A model generated the notes under the pieces. That model was not told where the DNA came from and did not search any database. It saw only the letters and a program-made list of their open reading frames with translations. A stretch of DNA of 64,000 bases, taken from positions 1 through 64,000 of the forward strand of contig JADZBH010000058.1 of NCBI GenBank assembly GCA_020852175.1. Direction: 5' to 3'. Source of the DNA: Bryobacterales bacterium (GTDB lineage: Bacteria; Acidobacteriota; Terriglobia; Bryobacterales; Bryobacteraceae). A program made the translations under genes and the position numbers. How positions within the stretch are numbered: the stretch's first letter is position 1; every line of letters begins with the position of its first letter. This document shows positions 63,445-64,000 of the stretch, piece after piece.

Positions 63445-64000
63445 TTACGGCTTGGTCCGGTAAAGCATGCGGGGGAAAGCGATCGTTTCGCGCAGGTGGT
63501 CAACGCCGCAAATCCATGTCACAACGCGTTCGATTCCCATGCCGAATCCGGCGTGCGGCACGGCGCCGAAGCGCCGCAGGTCGAGATACCACTCGAAGGC
63601 TTCGCGCGGCAGGTTGTGCTCGGCGAGCCGTTGTTCCAGCAACTCCAGGTCATGCACGCGCTGGCCGCCGCCGATGATTTCGCCATAGCCCTCCGGCGCC
63701 AGAAAATCGACACCTAAAGCCAGTTCCGGCCGCTCAGGATCGCTTGCGAAATAGAACGCCTTGATCTGTTGTGGAAACTTCTCCACGATCACCGGACGGT
63801 CGAACTCCTCGCCGATCAGCGTCTCGTCCGTGCCGCCGAAGTCGCTGCCCCATTCAATCGGGCTTCCCTTCTTCCTGAGCAACTCCACCGCCGCGTCGTA
63901 GGTGATCCGCGGGAACGGAGGCTTCACCGCCTCCAGTTTGGCCGCGTCACGCTCCAGCGCGGCCAACTCCGTGCGCCTGTTTCGCAGCACACGGTCCACG
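63445..64000 (-). CDS. asnS: Asparaginyl-tRNA synthetase, C-terminal part (5' end beyond window)
   Basis: The visible 184-plus residues are the C-terminal half of a class IIb aminoacyl-tRNA synthetase. [22 protein letters not shown] and the motif 3 segment [30 protein letters not shown] are typical of AsnRS. Asp and Lys enzymes share the fold, but the [12 protein letters not shown] pattern and the short C-terminal ending (LYRTKP) favour AsnRS. The frame runs to the right edge of the window, so the true start and the anticodon-binding domain lie outside. It converges with mgtE over 21 bp. Confidence 0.9.
   Translation of the reverse strand, partial: VDRVLRNRRTELAALERDAAKLEAVKPPFPRITYDAAVELLRKKGSPIEWGSDFGGTDETLIGEEFDRPVIVEKFPQQIKAFYFASDPERPELALGVDFLAPEGYGEIIGGGQRVHDLELLEQRLAEHNLPREAFEWYLDLRRFGAVPHAGFGMGIERVVTWICGVDHLRETIAFPRMLYRTKP

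Overview
The window is a gene-dense, high-GC (mid-60s percent by eye) chromosomal segment. It carries about 50 protein genes, no gap above roughly 160 bp, no rRNA, tRNA, CRISPR array or transposase that I can see, and a truncated gene at each end (gap at the left, asnS at the right). The gene content suggests a Gram-negative soil acidobacterium, most likely of the Bryobacterales/Solibacteraceae. The clues are an outer-membrane biogenesis cluster, a secreted SBBP-propeller protein with a C-terminal domain I associate with Solibacter-type secreted proteins, a PQQ dehydrogenase, a multiheme cytochrome fused to TPRs and CBM9-like and VOC exported proteins. This taxonomic call is inference.

Layout. 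1-3.4 kb: 3' end of GAPDH with its terminator, then an operon of diheme cytochrome c and PQQ dehydrogenase. 3.4-9.8 kb (minus): a tightly overlapping four-gene envelope operon of methyltransferase, GT2 glycosyltransferase, an internally duplicated 1349-aa GT-C-like membrane protein and a YihY protein. 9.9-15.6 kb (plus): accD, exported N-acyl-D-amino-acid deacylase, ABC-F ATPase and a YprB-like RNase H-fold/TPR protein. 15.6-18.3 kb (minus): VOC protein and lepA. 18.4-19.3 kb (plus): ribH-nusB. 19.3-22 kb (minus): SDR, aroK and glycerate 2-kinase. 22-24.8 kb (plus): Lon-domain protein, HAD hydrolase and exported TPR protein. 24.8-28 kb (minus): MacA-like adaptor plus ABC ATPase without a permease, and a VOC protein. 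28.1 kb (plus): MerR regulator with a recognisable promoter. 28.6-34.5 kb (minus): a type IV pilus/type II secretion-like operon (pilB, pilM, pilN, pilO, pilP-like and a Gly/Pro-rich pseudopilin-like protein). 34.6-36.8 kb (plus): heptaheme cytochrome-TPR lipoprotein candidate. 36.9-41.5 kb (minus): dnaE, accA and a small Cys-containing membrane protein. 41.5-45.1 kb: exported metallo-hydrolase and convergent SBBP protein. 45.2-46.2 kb (minus): ThiF/MoeB-like E1. 46.2-56.8 kb (plus): Omp85/TamA-like protein, SurA-like protein, TamB-like protein, DUF2103-like protein, PpiD-like foldase and DedA. 56.8-58.0 kb: a roughly 50 percent GC islet with three uncharacterised genes. 58.1-61.2 kb (minus): arginase, S41 protease and CBM9-like protein. 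61.4-63.4 kb (plus): GNAT and MgtE. 63.4-64.0 kb (minus): asnS.

Most of the window is housekeeping metabolism plus envelope biogenesis. Many neighbours overlap by 1, 4 or 10-17 bp, which implies translational coupling, and three convergent pairs overlap at their 3' ends. The parts that ordinary annotation explains least are the duplicated GT-C-like protein, the low-complexity pseudopilin with its incomplete pilus operon and adjacent heptaheme protein, the extended TAM-like operon, and the low-GC islet with two genes starting head to head 1 bp apart. I saw no system I can confidently call new. These are the best candidates.
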